A DNA stretch of 64,000 nt from Hoeflea algicola. GTDB lineage: Bacteria > Pseudomonadota > Alphaproteobacteria > Rhizobiales > Rhizobiaceae. The DNA lies in NCBI RefSeq assembly GCF_026619415.1, contig NZ_JAOVZR010000001.1, forward strand, positions 3,518,501 to 3,582,500, read 5' to 3'. Positions 1-8,058 of the stretch are shown here, one piece after another; the stretch's first letter is position 1, and every line of letters starts with the position of its first letter. A program made the position numbers and the translations under genes. The notes beneath the pieces were generated by a model, which was not told where the DNA came from, ran no database searches, and was given only the letters and a program-made list of their open reading frames with translations.

Positions 1-787
1 GGCTGATCGTAGGGCGCGTTTCCGTCAATGTGTATCCCGTATCGATGCGGGTGCCGACCGGCGGCTGGGTCAGGAGTTCCATCCACCGCTCTCTCGCGTA
101 AAGGCCGTGCTCGGTCACGACCACCTTGCGATCGAAGCGGATTTTGCAGATTGCGGCGAGAAGGCCGGCATAGCCAGTCGTTGTGGCATGATAAATGGCA
201 GCGTCAGGCAATTTGGCTTCGATCAGACCGACAAGTCCTTCGTGCAAGGCGCGCCACGTCCAGAAATATCCCAGAAATGAACCCTCCGGACAGGCTTCTG
301 AATACATCTGCCGGACAGTGTCAAACGCGAGGCGCGAGTTGAGAAGACTATCCGGCGAGTATGCGCCACCGGCGTCCATCAAACGTATCAGTTGCTCAAG
401 AGCAGCTCTGTCGCCATGTTTGGAAATTGCAGTTAAAAGGACTGCGATATCACTGTTGCTGGTTCCACTTCTTCGTTTGAATGATTGTTTTGGTCGGCGC
501 CGAAGAGGAAGAATCTGCTGGCTCGCGAGATTGACTGGCGGGGCATAACGGGTCGGAAGTTGTCGCTCGTCGGCCTGTATGCTGACGAGATGAAACCGCT
601 TTTCCGGGTGCATCTCCATGAGACTCTGGGTCCACGCAGACACGCCACCGAGCACGAACGGATAACTGCCTTCAGTGATCAGGCAAACGTCGTCGGCCAG
701 GCTGAAACTTGGATCGCAGCCGTCGATCAGGGATTGCTGGCGACCATATGTGTCTCCATGTCCAATCTTCCCGCCAGGAGCATTCAT
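1..787 (-). CDS. pelF: PelF-like glycosyltransferase, N-terminal part
   Basis: The minus-strand frame is open from an ATG at 787 to the window edge, so about 262 N-terminal residues are visible and the rest lies outside. After about 25 residues it reads DDVCLITEGSYPFVLGGVSA, the typical N-terminal signature of PelF, the cytosolic glycosyltransferase that polymerises Pel polysaccharide from a nucleotide-sugar donor. A later stretch, VVTEHGLYARER, also fits PelF/GT4 enzymes. Its ATG overlaps the TGA of the preceding pelE-like gene by four bases (ATGA at 784-787), which implies translational coupling. Identification by motif and by operon order is strong. The catalytic C-terminal half cannot be inspected. 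Confidence 0.88.
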   Translation of the reverse strand, partial: MNAPGGKIGHGDTYGRQQSLIDGCDPSFSLADDVCLITEGSYPFVLGGVSAWTQSLMEMHPEKRFHLVSIQADERQLPTRYAPPVNLASQQILPLRRRPKQSFKRRSGTSNSDIAVLLTAISKHGDRAALEQLIRLMDAGGAYSPDSLLNSRLAFDTVRQMYSEACPEGSFLGYFWTWRALHEGLVGLIEAKLPDAAIYHATTTGYAGLLAAICKIRFDRKVVVTEHGLYARERWMELLTQPPVGTRIDTGYTLTETRPTIS

Positions 788-1317
788 GATGTACCTGGCG
801 TACGGGCGGGGCCGCGAAATTCAGGAAGGAGTTCGCTGGCGACTGCGGCAGCATGAGACCGTATCGAGGGATCTGAGCTGTGGATCGCTCTCTCAAGGAC
901 CGGCCAGAAATCACGGTCATATCTTTGAGCCAATAGTTCGATCGCCGCCTGGATACCAGCTTCGCCGCCGTTTTCGATTACGCTCGCGATAGGTTCGATC
1001 GACAAGGGAGCGTCAAGACCGGAATAGGGGGATGCTTCAATTCGCGCCGTGCCGGACGCCAGGCCGGGCCGCTCCAGCAATCTCTCGTTCGTTTCGTTTG
1101 GTGGTCGTGTGAGTGCAAGCGCCACCAGCCCAATGCCCAGTGCGCCGACAGGACCGAGCGCGGTGGTCGTGACAATCAGCAGAATTAGAAGGGTTATCTC
1201 CTCACCACGCCGCCAGCGCCAGAATGTCAAAGTTGCAAGGCCCGCCAGCACGACCAGATGCAATGCGAGGTAAGATGGCAGCCCCGGCAATAAAGCTGCC
1301 ATGCAGGCCTCGCTCAC
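784..1317 (-). CDS. pelE: PelE-like membrane protein
   Basis: This 177-residue protein has two hydrophobic segments in its first 75 residues, then a soluble helical part rich in Ala and Leu (IQAAIELLAQ, SHAAAVASEL). That layout matches PelE, an inner-membrane component of the Pel synthase complex with helical repeats after its membrane segments. It is shorter than Pseudomonas PelE. The start is uncertain: GTG at 1317 overlaps the TGA of the upstream pelD-like gene (GTGA), while ATG at 1302 is an alternative. The same frame stays open for over 40 codons upstream without an ATG. The call rests on architecture and on position between pelD-like and pelF genes. Confidence 0.62.
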   Translation of the reverse strand: MSEACMAALLPGLPSYLALHLVVLAGLATLTFWRWRRGEEITLLILLIVTTTALGPVGALGIGLVALALTRPPNETNERLLERPGLASGTARIEASPYSGLDAPLSIEPIASVIENGGEAGIQAAIELLAQRYDRDFWPVLERAIHSSDPSIRSHAAAVASELLPEFRGPARTPGTS

Positions 1318-1985
1318 GATCGTCGCTGCAATAGTTGCCAGCGTTGCTGCCTGCGGTTTTGGCCTGACGAGAAGTGCGTGGTCCTCGGGCTTCCGGGGCG
1401 AGGTAGAAGCACCAAATTCGACATGCGCTGAGTCTGAATAGCGACGGTGTTCGGCTGGCTCAGGACGGGGGTGGTCATGGTTTCCGTCACCCCGGTATGG
1501 CCGAGTGTGACAGCACGCTGAAGAAGCAGGTTGCGCTCTTTGAGCGTGCGGGCAATTGCCGTCAATCGTCGCTGCCGCTGATGGTTCATTTTGATGCGTC
1601 GTCGCAACGCGGAATTCATCGTCTGTCGGCGGTCAACAATTGAACCCAGGACCAGAGCAGTGATGATCCACGCCACCGGGCGAGCAAACAGCGTCGCGAG
1701 CTCGGTAGGCTCCAGGCCAATTGTTCCAACACGAAAACCGGTGCCAAAGATAAACATGGTGCTTACAGCAACCGCCGCCAGCAAGCCTCCTGACGAACCA
1801 TGTTGAATGGAAAACAGCAGCACCGGAATCCACATTGGATGAGGGGCAAGATCGAAGCCGAACCCGTTGCCGGTCAGGAGATAGGTAATGCTCCATATCG
1901 CAAGAACCAGAACCGTAAACTCGCCGGCCGCGAGTATGCGCCCGACGCGCCGGTGTCCAAGGTAGCGTGAAAGCCTTCCCCGCAT
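1314..1985 (-). CDS. PelD-like membrane protein, no GAF/GGDEF part
   Basis: The protein has about 223 residues. It has several hydrophobic segments within residues 20-130 and then a basic, coiled-coil-like helix (RRRIKMNHQRQRRLTAIART). This matches the N-terminal membrane and linker region of PelD, the inner-membrane c-di-GMP receptor of the Pel system. PelD of Pseudomonas aeruginosa is about twice as long and continues into a GAF and a degenerate GGDEF domain that binds c-di-GMP. Here the frame ends after about 60 low-complexity residues, directly at the pelE start, so no receptor domain is encoded. I see no other frame in the short remainder that restores one. It starts four bases after the stop of the TPR gene. 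Confidence 0.55.
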   Translation of the reverse strand: MRGRLSRYLGHRRVGRILAAGEFTVLVLAIWSITYLLTGNGFGFDLAPHPMWIPVLLFSIQHGSSGGLLAAVAVSTMFIFGTGFRVGTIGLEPTELATLFARPVAWIITALVLGSIVDRRQTMNSALRRRIKMNHQRQRRLTAIARTLKERNLLLQRAVTLGHTGVTETMTTPVLSQPNTVAIQTQRMSNLVLLPRPGSPRTTHFSSGQNRRQQRWQLLQRRS

Positions 1986-1989
1986 CAAA

Positions 1990-2664
1990 TCAGAAGCTCC
2001 CCTTGTCCGGGGTATCGTTGCTGTCAGTGCAATCCTGCTGCTTGCCAGAAGCTGCCAATGATCTGAGTGCTTGACGCGTCAACCTGATCTGCTCTGTTTC
2101 CGCAACGCTACCGGCGAGTGAGCCGAGACAGTCGATGGCTGCTCCAATACGCCCAGCCGCTGCGTGCAGCAGGCCGAGGCGGGCAAGAACCACTTCATCA
2201 GAGGGAGCGTGGCGAGCCAGGCGAGACAGGAAATTTGCTTCTGTGTCCGATCTATTTGCGATACGCAGCCGGGCAAGGACAGCGCTTGTCTCTGCCGCGG
2301 TCAATTCGCTGACCGGAAGACGCAGGAGAGCGTCAACGTAACCGTCAACGTCGAGCATCGTCAGCCGCTGCTCGGCAAGGCGTTTCGTATATGCGGATTT
2401 TCTCGGATGCAATTCAGCCAGTTCCGCCAACAAGGCTTCGGCACCGGTCTGGTCGCCAGCGTCGTTGTTGGCTTCGACAAGGCCAAGCAAAAGCTCTGCC
2501 TCGCGGTCACCGCTTGCATAGAGGCTTACGGCCTGAGCACGGCGATCAACGCCATCACGCAGGGAATTCCGAAGCCAGAGTGCCTCGCCTGGAACAGACC
2601 AAATACCGAACAATGTCAGCGCCACGATACCAGCCGGGATGCTAAATCTCTTATAGCGCCGCAT
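1990..2664 (-). CDS. TPR-type protein in pelB position
   Basis: A start at ATG 2664 gives MRRYKRFSIPAGIVALTLFG, an N-terminal membrane anchor or signal, followed by helical repeats of TPR character (AELLLGLVEANNDAGDQTGA; LARLGLLHAAAGRIGAAIDC). The product has about 224 residues. In classical pel operons PelB (about 1200 residues) follows pelA and joins a periplasmic TPR scaffold to an outer-membrane porin. This gene has only a short TPR part and no beta-barrel. It overlaps the end of the pelA-like gene by 14 bases, so the two are probably translated together. A role as periplasmic scaffold for the polysaccharide modification enzyme is inferred from position and fold only. Confidence 0.5.
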   Translation of the reverse strand: MRRYKRFSIPAGIVALTLFGIWSVPGEALWLRNSLRDGVDRRAQAVSLYASGDREAELLLGLVEANNDAGDQTGAEALLAELAELHPRKSAYTKRLAEQRLTMLDVDGYVDALLRLPVSELTAAETSAVLARLRIANRSDTEANFLSRLARHAPSDEVVLARLGLLHAAAGRIGAAIDCLGSLAGSVAETEQIRLTRQALRSLAASGKQQDCTDSNDTPDKGSF

Positions 2665-4915
2665 GTTCACAATCGATCCGAATATGCAATGGGTTGATCG
2701 CGTCAGCTTCGATCTGAAATTCAAGAACCTGATTGCTGGCGATGGGGTCTCCGGTCCAAACCGTGAGACCATCACGTTTGGCTGTGATGTGGTACTTGCC
2801 GTTCCGCATTCCCGCCCAGGTCATCGCGCCAGCGCCGAAGCCACTCGCCAGCATTTCCATGCCGCATTCATTTCTTGTCAGTCCGCGGACATTCCACCGT
2901 GCGTTCGTGAGGGAGCTTGCCACGGAATCCCGTTTTCGCGTCACCGCGATAACCGGAGTTGTCACCAAGGGATCAAGGTGGACATAGAGAGAGCCGTTTA
3001 TCTGCTTCTGGCCCAATACGCCGGTACTTTCATCCCAGTCCACTTTCCACCCCGACGCGTGGTCAAAGCGCAGCGTCTGAAGTTCGCCGCGATTGGTGAT
3101 CTGCCAGCGTCTGGAACCCAGTGCAGTGATCTCGGTGGAAAAAAAGCCTTCGGCAATGCGCACGTAATCAGCGGCGCGAACAGGAATGGTATCGTCTGCA
3201 AGCATTTCGGCAATCAGCTGCTCCATAGAACCGACGGCAGCTTCACGCTCGCCAAGGAATGCATGATAATAAATGTCGATACCCTTGAGACGGCGGGGCA
3301 GATCGGATCTCTCAAACGTTTCCCTGATCCTTCCCACCGATGCATAGTTAGCCTTCCAGCCATTGGTGAAGAGATAGTCGTTGCCGTCAATGGCGTATAT
3401 CTGCCTCTCCTTTCCAACCGGTCTCGCGATCGCCGAGAGATGACTCATTGAGGGGTAAACTCGATCCATCCGGCTATCGCCCCCATTTATCGCCGCCACT
3501 CCGGAACGCGAGACGCTGGCGACAGCAGCCTCGAAAGGCAGGGCGTCACCCGACCATTGATACAAGGGCGCCGGCCGATCAGCGGGTGCAATTGCATTGA
3601 CTGCAGCGATTGCGTCCGTTGTCTCCCTTTCCAGATCGAATGGATTTTTGGCATAATATCGCGGTAGTCGAACGACTTCGGACGAGATAGGTCCCCGGTA
3701 GACCCCTGTTGCTTGGCGCAGTTTGTCCCGAAGCGCGATGGCGATTCGTCGCCACGGGGGTAGTGTTGTTCTGTGGTTGATTGCCCACGCCATCTCGTCG
3801 TCAGCGTTGCCACCGGCAAACACTTCCCAAACAAATGGATGCGTATAGGTATGAACGCCAGCGTCGACCTGCGGCAGCGCAAAAATCTTGCGCGCACTTT
3901 CCACAGCGCGACCATCACCTCCCAACGCGGGATCCATGTCGCCTGCAATGATGCCGACTGTAACCGGCATGCCGGGGAACGGTTTGATCAGTCGCTCCCT
4001 GAGTACTTCGGCGGCGGTAGGTGTCGGGTTGTCCAAAAGCTTCACATGGGAGCGATTATTCCAGCCATCGCCATCAATATGGCTGATAAGTATCCGGCGA
4101 CCATTCACAGTCGTTACATCAGGAACCGGCCTGAGCGGCAGATCATAGGCAAGTTCAAGAAATCTGATGGGATCAATCAGCCATTGGCTGGTTCCTGTAA
4201 CAGGTTCGGTCGAGAGCGCGAAATCGTCGATGGCATAGGCGCCATTCGGGCCTGATACCGCAAGTAAACTGGTGATTGCGCTTCGACGGTCATGGATACC
4301 AAGTAAAGGATCAACCGATGAGTTGGTTGCTTTGAGAACGGAGAAAGGCGGAACGACCGCGTCCGGTCGTCTCTCAAAAAACGCGATGTCGGGGTCAAAA
4401 AGCCTGAACTCCGTTGCGATTGTCACGGGAATACGACCTTCAAGACGCAGGCCCAGGCGACTCAGAAGCAGGTCATGCGTTTCCGGGAATCCGGTTTCTC
4501 CGATCACTGCAATCCGAAGGCGTCCTTCTCCGAACTGATCCAGCCATCTCTCCCACTGGAGCGTATTCGGCACTTGGGCGTCGAACCATGAGACTGCGAA
4601 GACTATATCTTGGCGACTGCTGTCACGTTCGGCAAACATCTCTTCAACATTGCGATACTCGAGACGAAACCCGAGATGATTAAGTGGAAGTTCAAGCCAT
4701 TTGTGGATACGGGTTTGGTCTGCCGAAGATTCCCTCGATCCATCATAGATGGCCAGCACTGTTCGCGGGATCCGGTTGCTTTCAGCAGAGAAAACAGGCG
4801 TCCCCGCGTGTAGACAAATTGACAGAATCAGAAAAACGAACACCAATAATGTGCCAGCGGGCGGGCATTTTCGGTGTCGTTCCAGCCTATTGTTGCCACG
4901 TGATGCTTGATACAT
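2651..4915 (-). CDS. pelA: PelA-like polysaccharide deacetylase
   Basis: A 754-residue exported protein with a hydrophobic N-terminal signal near residues 22-42. It contains a Pel-type segment (VLAIYDGSRES near residue 53), a deacetylase core starting at ISHIDGDG (metal-binding Asp motif) and the downstream HTYTHPF zinc motif. PelA deacetylates Pel polysaccharide in the periplasm and, in Pseudomonas, also carries an N-terminal glycoside hydrolase domain. That hydrolase domain is missing here: the mature protein begins almost at once with the second PelA region. It is the first gene of the minus-strand operon and overlaps the next gene. The deacetylase assignment is secure. The pelA name rests on the Pel context. 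Confidence 0.78.
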   Translation of the reverse strand: MYQASRGNNRLERHRKCPPAGTLLVFVFLILSICLHAGTPVFSAESNRIPRTVLAIYDGSRESSADQTRIHKWLELPLNHLGFRLEYRNVEEMFAERDSSRQDIVFAVSWFDAQVPNTLQWERWLDQFGEGRLRIAVIGETGFPETHDLLLSRLGLRLEGRIPVTIATEFRLFDPDIAFFERRPDAVVPPFSVLKATNSSVDPLLGIHDRRSAITSLLAVSGPNGAYAIDDFALSTEPVTGTSQWLIDPIRFLELAYDLPLRPVPDVTTVNGRRILISHIDGDGWNNRSHVKLLDNPTPTAAEVLRERLIKPFPGMPVTVGIIAGDMDPALGGDGRAVESARKIFALPQVDAGVHTYTHPFVWEVFAGGNADDEMAWAINHRTTLPPWRRIAIALRDKLRQATGVYRGPISSEVVRLPRYYAKNPFDLERETTDAIAAVNAIAPADRPAPLYQWSGDALPFEAAVASVSRSGVAAINGGDSRMDRVYPSMSHLSAIARPVGKERQIYAIDGNDYLFTNGWKANYASVGRIRETFERSDLPRRLKGIDIYYHAFLGEREAAVGSMEQLIAEMLADDTIPVRAADYVRIAEGFFSTEITALGSRRWQITNRGELQTLRFDHASGWKVDWDESTGVLGQKQINGSLYVHLDPLVTTPVIAVTRKRDSVASSLTNARWNVRGLTRNECGMEMLASGFGAGAMTWAGMRNGKYHITAKRDGLTVWTGDPIASNQVLEFQIEADAINPLHIRIDCEHAAL

Positions 4916-5070
4916 CTCAAATGTCCGCCGAGGGGATAATAAAAGCGGTCGGTTTCTCGCCTGTGCTGATTTTTCTTGCCAGAGAAACAGAATACAAATT
5001 TACCCAAAACTCAAGCTAACGGATGAGATGGGTTGCGTGCAACACTCAGGCCTGTAATTATCAGTTTCGA

Positions 5071-5117
5071 TTCACGTCAAAACTGCTTCGCAGGGTCAGG
5101 AGCAGTTCTGACGTGAA
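5071..5117. promoter_or_regulatory. 16-base inverted repeat in divergent promoter region
   Basis: The 244-base region between the pelA-like gene (minus) and the BcsS-like gene (plus) contains arm TTCACGTCAAAACTGC at 5071-5086 and its inverted partner at 5102-5117. They differ at one position and are separated by 15 bases. No T-run follows, so it is not an obvious terminator. A dimeric regulator acting on both divergent transcripts is a reasonable inference, but no regulator is known. Confidence 0.45.
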
Positions 5118-5159
5118 CGGCGGGCATTCATGAGCAGACCCTAAGCTAAAGGGGGCGAG

Positions 5160-5918
5160 ATGATTTTTCTTTGCAAAAATCAAATACGCTGTGTCGTATT
5201 GTCAGCGATTGTATCGTCATTCACAGTCGGAGCAGCGGTGTCTGCTGACGTTGCGTATACTGATACATTTAATACCGAGCGTTTCGCGAGTTCAGTTCTG
5301 TTTTTCGGTGCCGGATACAGTGTAGAGCGTGAGTTCGGTCTGGACGGTGGTATTGTGACCGCTCTTAACGGAAACATCGGACAGTCCGGCTGGATACTGA
5401 CCGGCCTTGTCGGTTACACCGACACTGACCTCAACAATCCTCCTGCTGCGCCCTATGACAGTTCGGATATCTCCGGATCTCTGCTTGCAGGGTATCAATG
5501 GGTGAACCCGGATTACTTCCTCAATCTCCAGGCCGGCGTCACGGTTCGACACGAGAACGCAAACACCGGCTCCAGCAATGATGCCGGGTTGATTGTCAGC
5601 TCTGCAGCGGCGACTTCAGCTGAGGATAGTTTGTACGGCGAACTTAATCTTGCTTATGTGACAATAGACAACGGCTTTTACGGTCGTGGCCGTGCGGGCT
5701 GGAAATTTTCCCCGCTCACGGTTGGGGCAGAAATTACATATATGGACGACGATAGTTCCCAGTCACGAACACGGTATGGTGCATTCGTTGGCGACATTCC
5801 TGTTGGTCAATTCAGCATGACGCTGTCGGCCGGTTATGTAGAGCGTAGAGACAATGCCGGAGATGACGGTTTTTATGCGCAAGCGGAATTTTCAATTCCG
5901 TTTGGCGGCACCTGGTAG
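5160..5918 (+). CDS. BcsS-like outer-membrane beta-barrel protein
   Basis: A 252-residue protein with a cleavable signal peptide (roughly residues 1-29, ending VSA/DVA). It then shows alternating hydrophobic beta-strands typical of a small outer-membrane barrel: SVLFFGAGYSVER, SGWILTGLVGYTDTD, FYGRGRAGWKF, and a C-terminal strand ending in aromatic residues (FGGTW). Strand order and the GYxWxxxxYxL segment resemble BcsS, the cellulose-biosynthesis-associated barrel of alphaproteobacteria. It is transcribed away from the pel-like operon. With no large PelB porin in that operon, it could serve as an outer-membrane partner, but this is inference. Other small porin families remain possible. Confidence 0.55.
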   Translation: MIFLCKNQIRCVVLSAIVSSFTVGAAVSADVAYTDTFNTERFASSVLFFGAGYSVEREFGLDGGIVTALNGNIGQSGWILTGLVGYTDTDLNNPPAAPYDSSDISGSLLAGYQWVNPDYFLNLQAGVTVRHENANTGSSNDAGLIVSSAAATSAEDSLYGELNLAYVTIDNGFYGRGRAGWKFSPLTVGAEITYMDDDSSQSRTRYGAFVGDIPVGQFSMTLSAGYVERRDNAGDDGFYAQAEFSIPFGGTW

Positions 5919-5985
5919 GAAGGTTGTGTTGCAAACATTGGCTATGGCTAGGAAGGACTAAGAAGGAGCCGTTTGCGATACGCGA

Positions 5986-6310
5986 TCATGCGATTGAGTC
6001 CATACGGGGTGCCCGAGGTCGCAGCCTGGCGAGCTTTCGCAGGTTCTGTGCGATGGCGGCGAGAAGGAATTCGTCCTTGGCTCCATCTGGACCTCGCAGC
6101 CTCAGCCTCGTCAGGTTCAGGATACGCTTCAGGTGAGCAAACAGCATCTCGACCTTTTTGCGTCTGTTGCGGGAGATCGTGTAAGCTTTCGTCTTCCGAC
6201 TTGACCGCGCGAAGTCCCGCGCATCTTCGTGTGGCTCCCGCGTTACAGCACGGAAGTCCATGTTCGGGCAGCACCTGTGCTTGGACGGGCATGCCTGACA
6301 ATCTGCTGCC
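5986..6310 (-). pseudogene. IS1182-type transposase, C-terminal remnant
   Basis: The minus frame reads ADCQACPSKHRCCPN, then RRKKVEMLFAHLKRILNLTR and DEFLLAAIAQNLRKLA. This is the conserved C-terminal part of IS1182/IS5-like DDE transposases, including the Cys-rich segment and the last catalytic Glu region. Everything N-terminal to about 6310 is unrelated, so it is a fragment. A transposase of the same family lacking exactly this end lies at 9722-10687 on the other strand. The two may derive from one element broken by rearrangement, or from two copies. Confidence 0.75.
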
Positions 6311-6360
6311 GGCCGCATCAGAGATTGAACCGCCACCGTTTCCCGAGGACTGGCACAAAC

Positions 6361-6392
6361 TGCCTTCTGCCTTCTGCCTTCTGCCTTCTGCC
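6361..6392. repeat. Short tandem repeat, TGCCTTC x4
   Basis: Four perfect copies of the heptamer TGCCTTC plus a partial fifth (TGCC). It lies in non-coding DNA between the transposase remnant and the EAL remnant. This is probably a slippage-prone simple repeat with no function visible. Confidence 0.85.
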
Positions 6393-6528
6393 CGCTTCGC
6401 GTAAAGCGCCGCCAAATGACCGTATCGTTGATGATTGGCCTATGTTTTATTGGCTCGGTTGACAAATGCACGCGGAGCCTGAGCGGAATTCCGGACAAAC
6501 AGGACGTGTGCTTCTCGAAATCCGGCCG

Positions 6529-6830
6529 CTACACCAAACCGGTAACAATGCCCACACCCTCGATCCAGGCGGTGCATTCTGACGGCGGCATGGGTCTTGC
6601 AAACAGATAGCCCTGAGCGATCGGACAACCGTGTTCGGTCAGGAAGGCTTTTTGCTCAGGCGTCTCCACACCTTCAGCTACCACCTGGTGCCCTACGGTT
6701 TCCGCCATCGCCAGTAAGCCGGCCAGCAGCGCCTCGCCCCGTGGACCCTTTCCGATCATCTCGATGAGCGTCCGGTCAAACTTCAGTGTGTCGAAATCGA
6801 ACTGGGCAAACTGGGCCACATTGGCGTATC
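6529..6830 (-). pseudogene. EAL domain fragment (c-di-GMP phosphodiesterase)
   Basis: The minus frame, open up to the IS boundary, reads FDFDTLKFDRTLIEMI, then VVAEGVETPEQ and QGYLFARPMPP. These are the last third of an EAL phosphodiesterase domain: the Asp of the DxxKID-like motif, the AEGVE glutamate and the QGY(L/F) end. The rest of the gene, including the EAL signature itself, is missing upstream, where the IS3-family copy at 6831-8057 begins. The fragment cannot hydrolyse c-di-GMP. The missing 5' part is not found elsewhere in the window. Confidence 0.85.
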
Positions 6831-6864
6831 TGGCGTGCCCCCATCAGGTGGTCCGGTTTGATTG

Positions 6865-7680
6865 TTAGTGCATCATGGGCGTCTGGTCCATCGGGACAAT
6901 GCTTTCCGGCGCGGGCGGGCGGTAGCCCAGAGCGCTATGCGGCCTGACGGTGTTGTAGTGGATACGCCATTGCTCGATCAGGATTTGCGCCTCCCTTAGG
7001 CTGTAGAAGATTTCGCCGTTCAGCAGCTCGTCGCGGAACCGGGCGTTGAAGCTTTCGCAGTATCCGTTCTCCCATGGTGAGCCTGGCTCTATGTAGGCCG
7101 TCTTGGCTCCAACAGCTGCAATCCAATCCCGCACTTTCTGGGCGATAAATTCCGGCCCATTGTCCGACCGAATGTATTCCGGCGGGTCGCGCAGGATGAA
7201 TAGGTCTGTCAGAGCATCCAGCACGTCCGTTGAGTTGAGCTTGCGGTCCACGCGGATCATGAGTGCCTCCCTGGTGTATTCGTCGATGATATTCAGCGTC
7301 CGATAGACGCGGCCGTCAGCGGTTCGATCCTGGACGAAGTCGTAGGACCAGACGTGGTTTGGCCGTTCCGGTCTGAGACGCACACATGATCCGTCGTTCA
7401 GCCAAAGCCGCCCCTTTTTCTTCTGCTTTTGTGGCACTTTCAGCCCTTCACGCCGCCAGATGCGCTCAACCCGCTTATGGTTTACCTGCCAGCCCGCGTT
7501 GTTCAGCAGACCGGTGACCATGCGATACCCATAGCGCCCGTACTTGTCGGCCAGTTCGATGATATCATCGGTCAGCCGTTCTTCATCTGCCCGGCCCTGT
7601 GGCACCTTGCGCTGTGTGGATCGGTGTTGTCCGAGCGTGCGGCAGGCGCGGCGTTCTGATACGCCGAGCTCCCGCCGCAC
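6865..7680 (-). CDS. IS3-family transposase OrfB (integrase core), copy 1
   Basis: A DDE integrase domain with the IS3-type HTH_21 segment (YGYRMVTGLLNNAGW). The catalytic acidic residues lie in VWSYDFVQDRTADG, IRSDNGPEFIA and GSPWENGYCESFNARFRDEL. The coordinates give the portion after the first possible GTG. The frame is open further upstream to the GGGAAAC heptamer, and the natural product is most likely the OrfAB fusion made by -1 frameshifting. One synonymous base difference from the other copy was noticed (7537 against 18610). Confidence 0.92.
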   Translation of the reverse strand: MRRELGVSERRACRTLGQHRSTQRKVPQGRADEERLTDDIIELADKYGRYGYRMVTGLLNNAGWQVNHKRVERIWRREGLKVPQKQKKKGRLWLNDGSCVRLRPERPNHVWSYDFVQDRTADGRVYRTLNIIDEYTREALMIRVDRKLNSTDVLDALTDLFILRDPPEYIRSDNGPEFIAQKVRDWIAAVGAKTAYIEPGSPWENGYCESFNARFRDELLNGEIFYSLREAQILIEQWRIHYNTVRPHSALGYRPPAPESIVPMDQTPMMH

Positions 7681-7712
7681 ATGGTCGATGCACTTGCGCC
7701 GACGCGAAGGGC

Positions 7713-7991
7713 TTAGAAGTTTCCCTTTGCCGCCTCGGTCAGGATGAGTTTGTCCAGTGTCAGGTCAGACACCGCCCGCCGAAGCCGCTGGTTCTCCTTC
7801 TCCAGCTCTTTCAGCCGAGTGAGTTGAGATCGCTGCATCCCGCCATAGAGCTTCCGCCATCGATAAAACGTCTGCTGTGTCACGCCGATCTGGCGCACCG
7901 CGTCAGCAATCGTCGCACCTTGCCCTTGCAGAACTTCAACCTGCCGAAGCTTCGATACAATCTCTTCCGGCTTCTCTCGTTTTCCAGCCAT
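7713..7991 (-). CDS. IS3-family transposase OrfA, copy 1
   Basis: A 92-residue protein with an N-terminal helix-turn-helix (IADAVRQIGVTQQTFYRWRK) and a C-terminal leucine-rich coiled coil (LKELEKENQRLRRAVSDL), the usual OrfA layout. It binds the IS ends and is fused to OrfB by a -1 frameshift. Near its end it carries the slippery heptamer GGGAAAC in the phase needed to shift from the OrfA to the OrfB frame. Its protein is the same as that of the copy at 18156-18434. Confidence 0.93.
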   Translation of the reverse strand: MAGKREKPEEIVSKLRQVEVLQGQGATIADAVRQIGVTQQTFYRWRKLYGGMQRSQLTRLKELEKENQRLRRAVSDLTLDKLILTEAAKGNF

Positions 7992-8058
7992 CGCTGATCC
8001 TCCAATTTGAGGGATAATCTATCCCAGTTGGTGGACCACTTTCAGGGGGCAACTCCAC

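Larger units (their letters stand above)
6831..8057 (-). mobile_element. IS3-family insertion sequence, copy 1
   Basis: A 1227-base element, with transposase genes on the minus strand, that also occurs at 18090-19316 in opposite orientation. The ends are imperfect inverted repeats: TGGAGTTGCCCCCTGAAAG against TGGCGTGCCCCCATCAGG, with GTGGTCC following in both. Boundaries were set by comparing the flanks of the two copies. No clear target duplication is seen, so the flanks may have been rearranged after insertion. On the left it truncates an EAL gene. On the right it removes the first codons of the HTH/zinc-ribbon ORF. Confidence 0.88.

Noticed and set aside
6361..6392. TGCCTTC repeats as a possible CRISPR array
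   Set aside because: The units are 7 bases with no spacers, and no cas genes are present. It is a simple tandem repeat.
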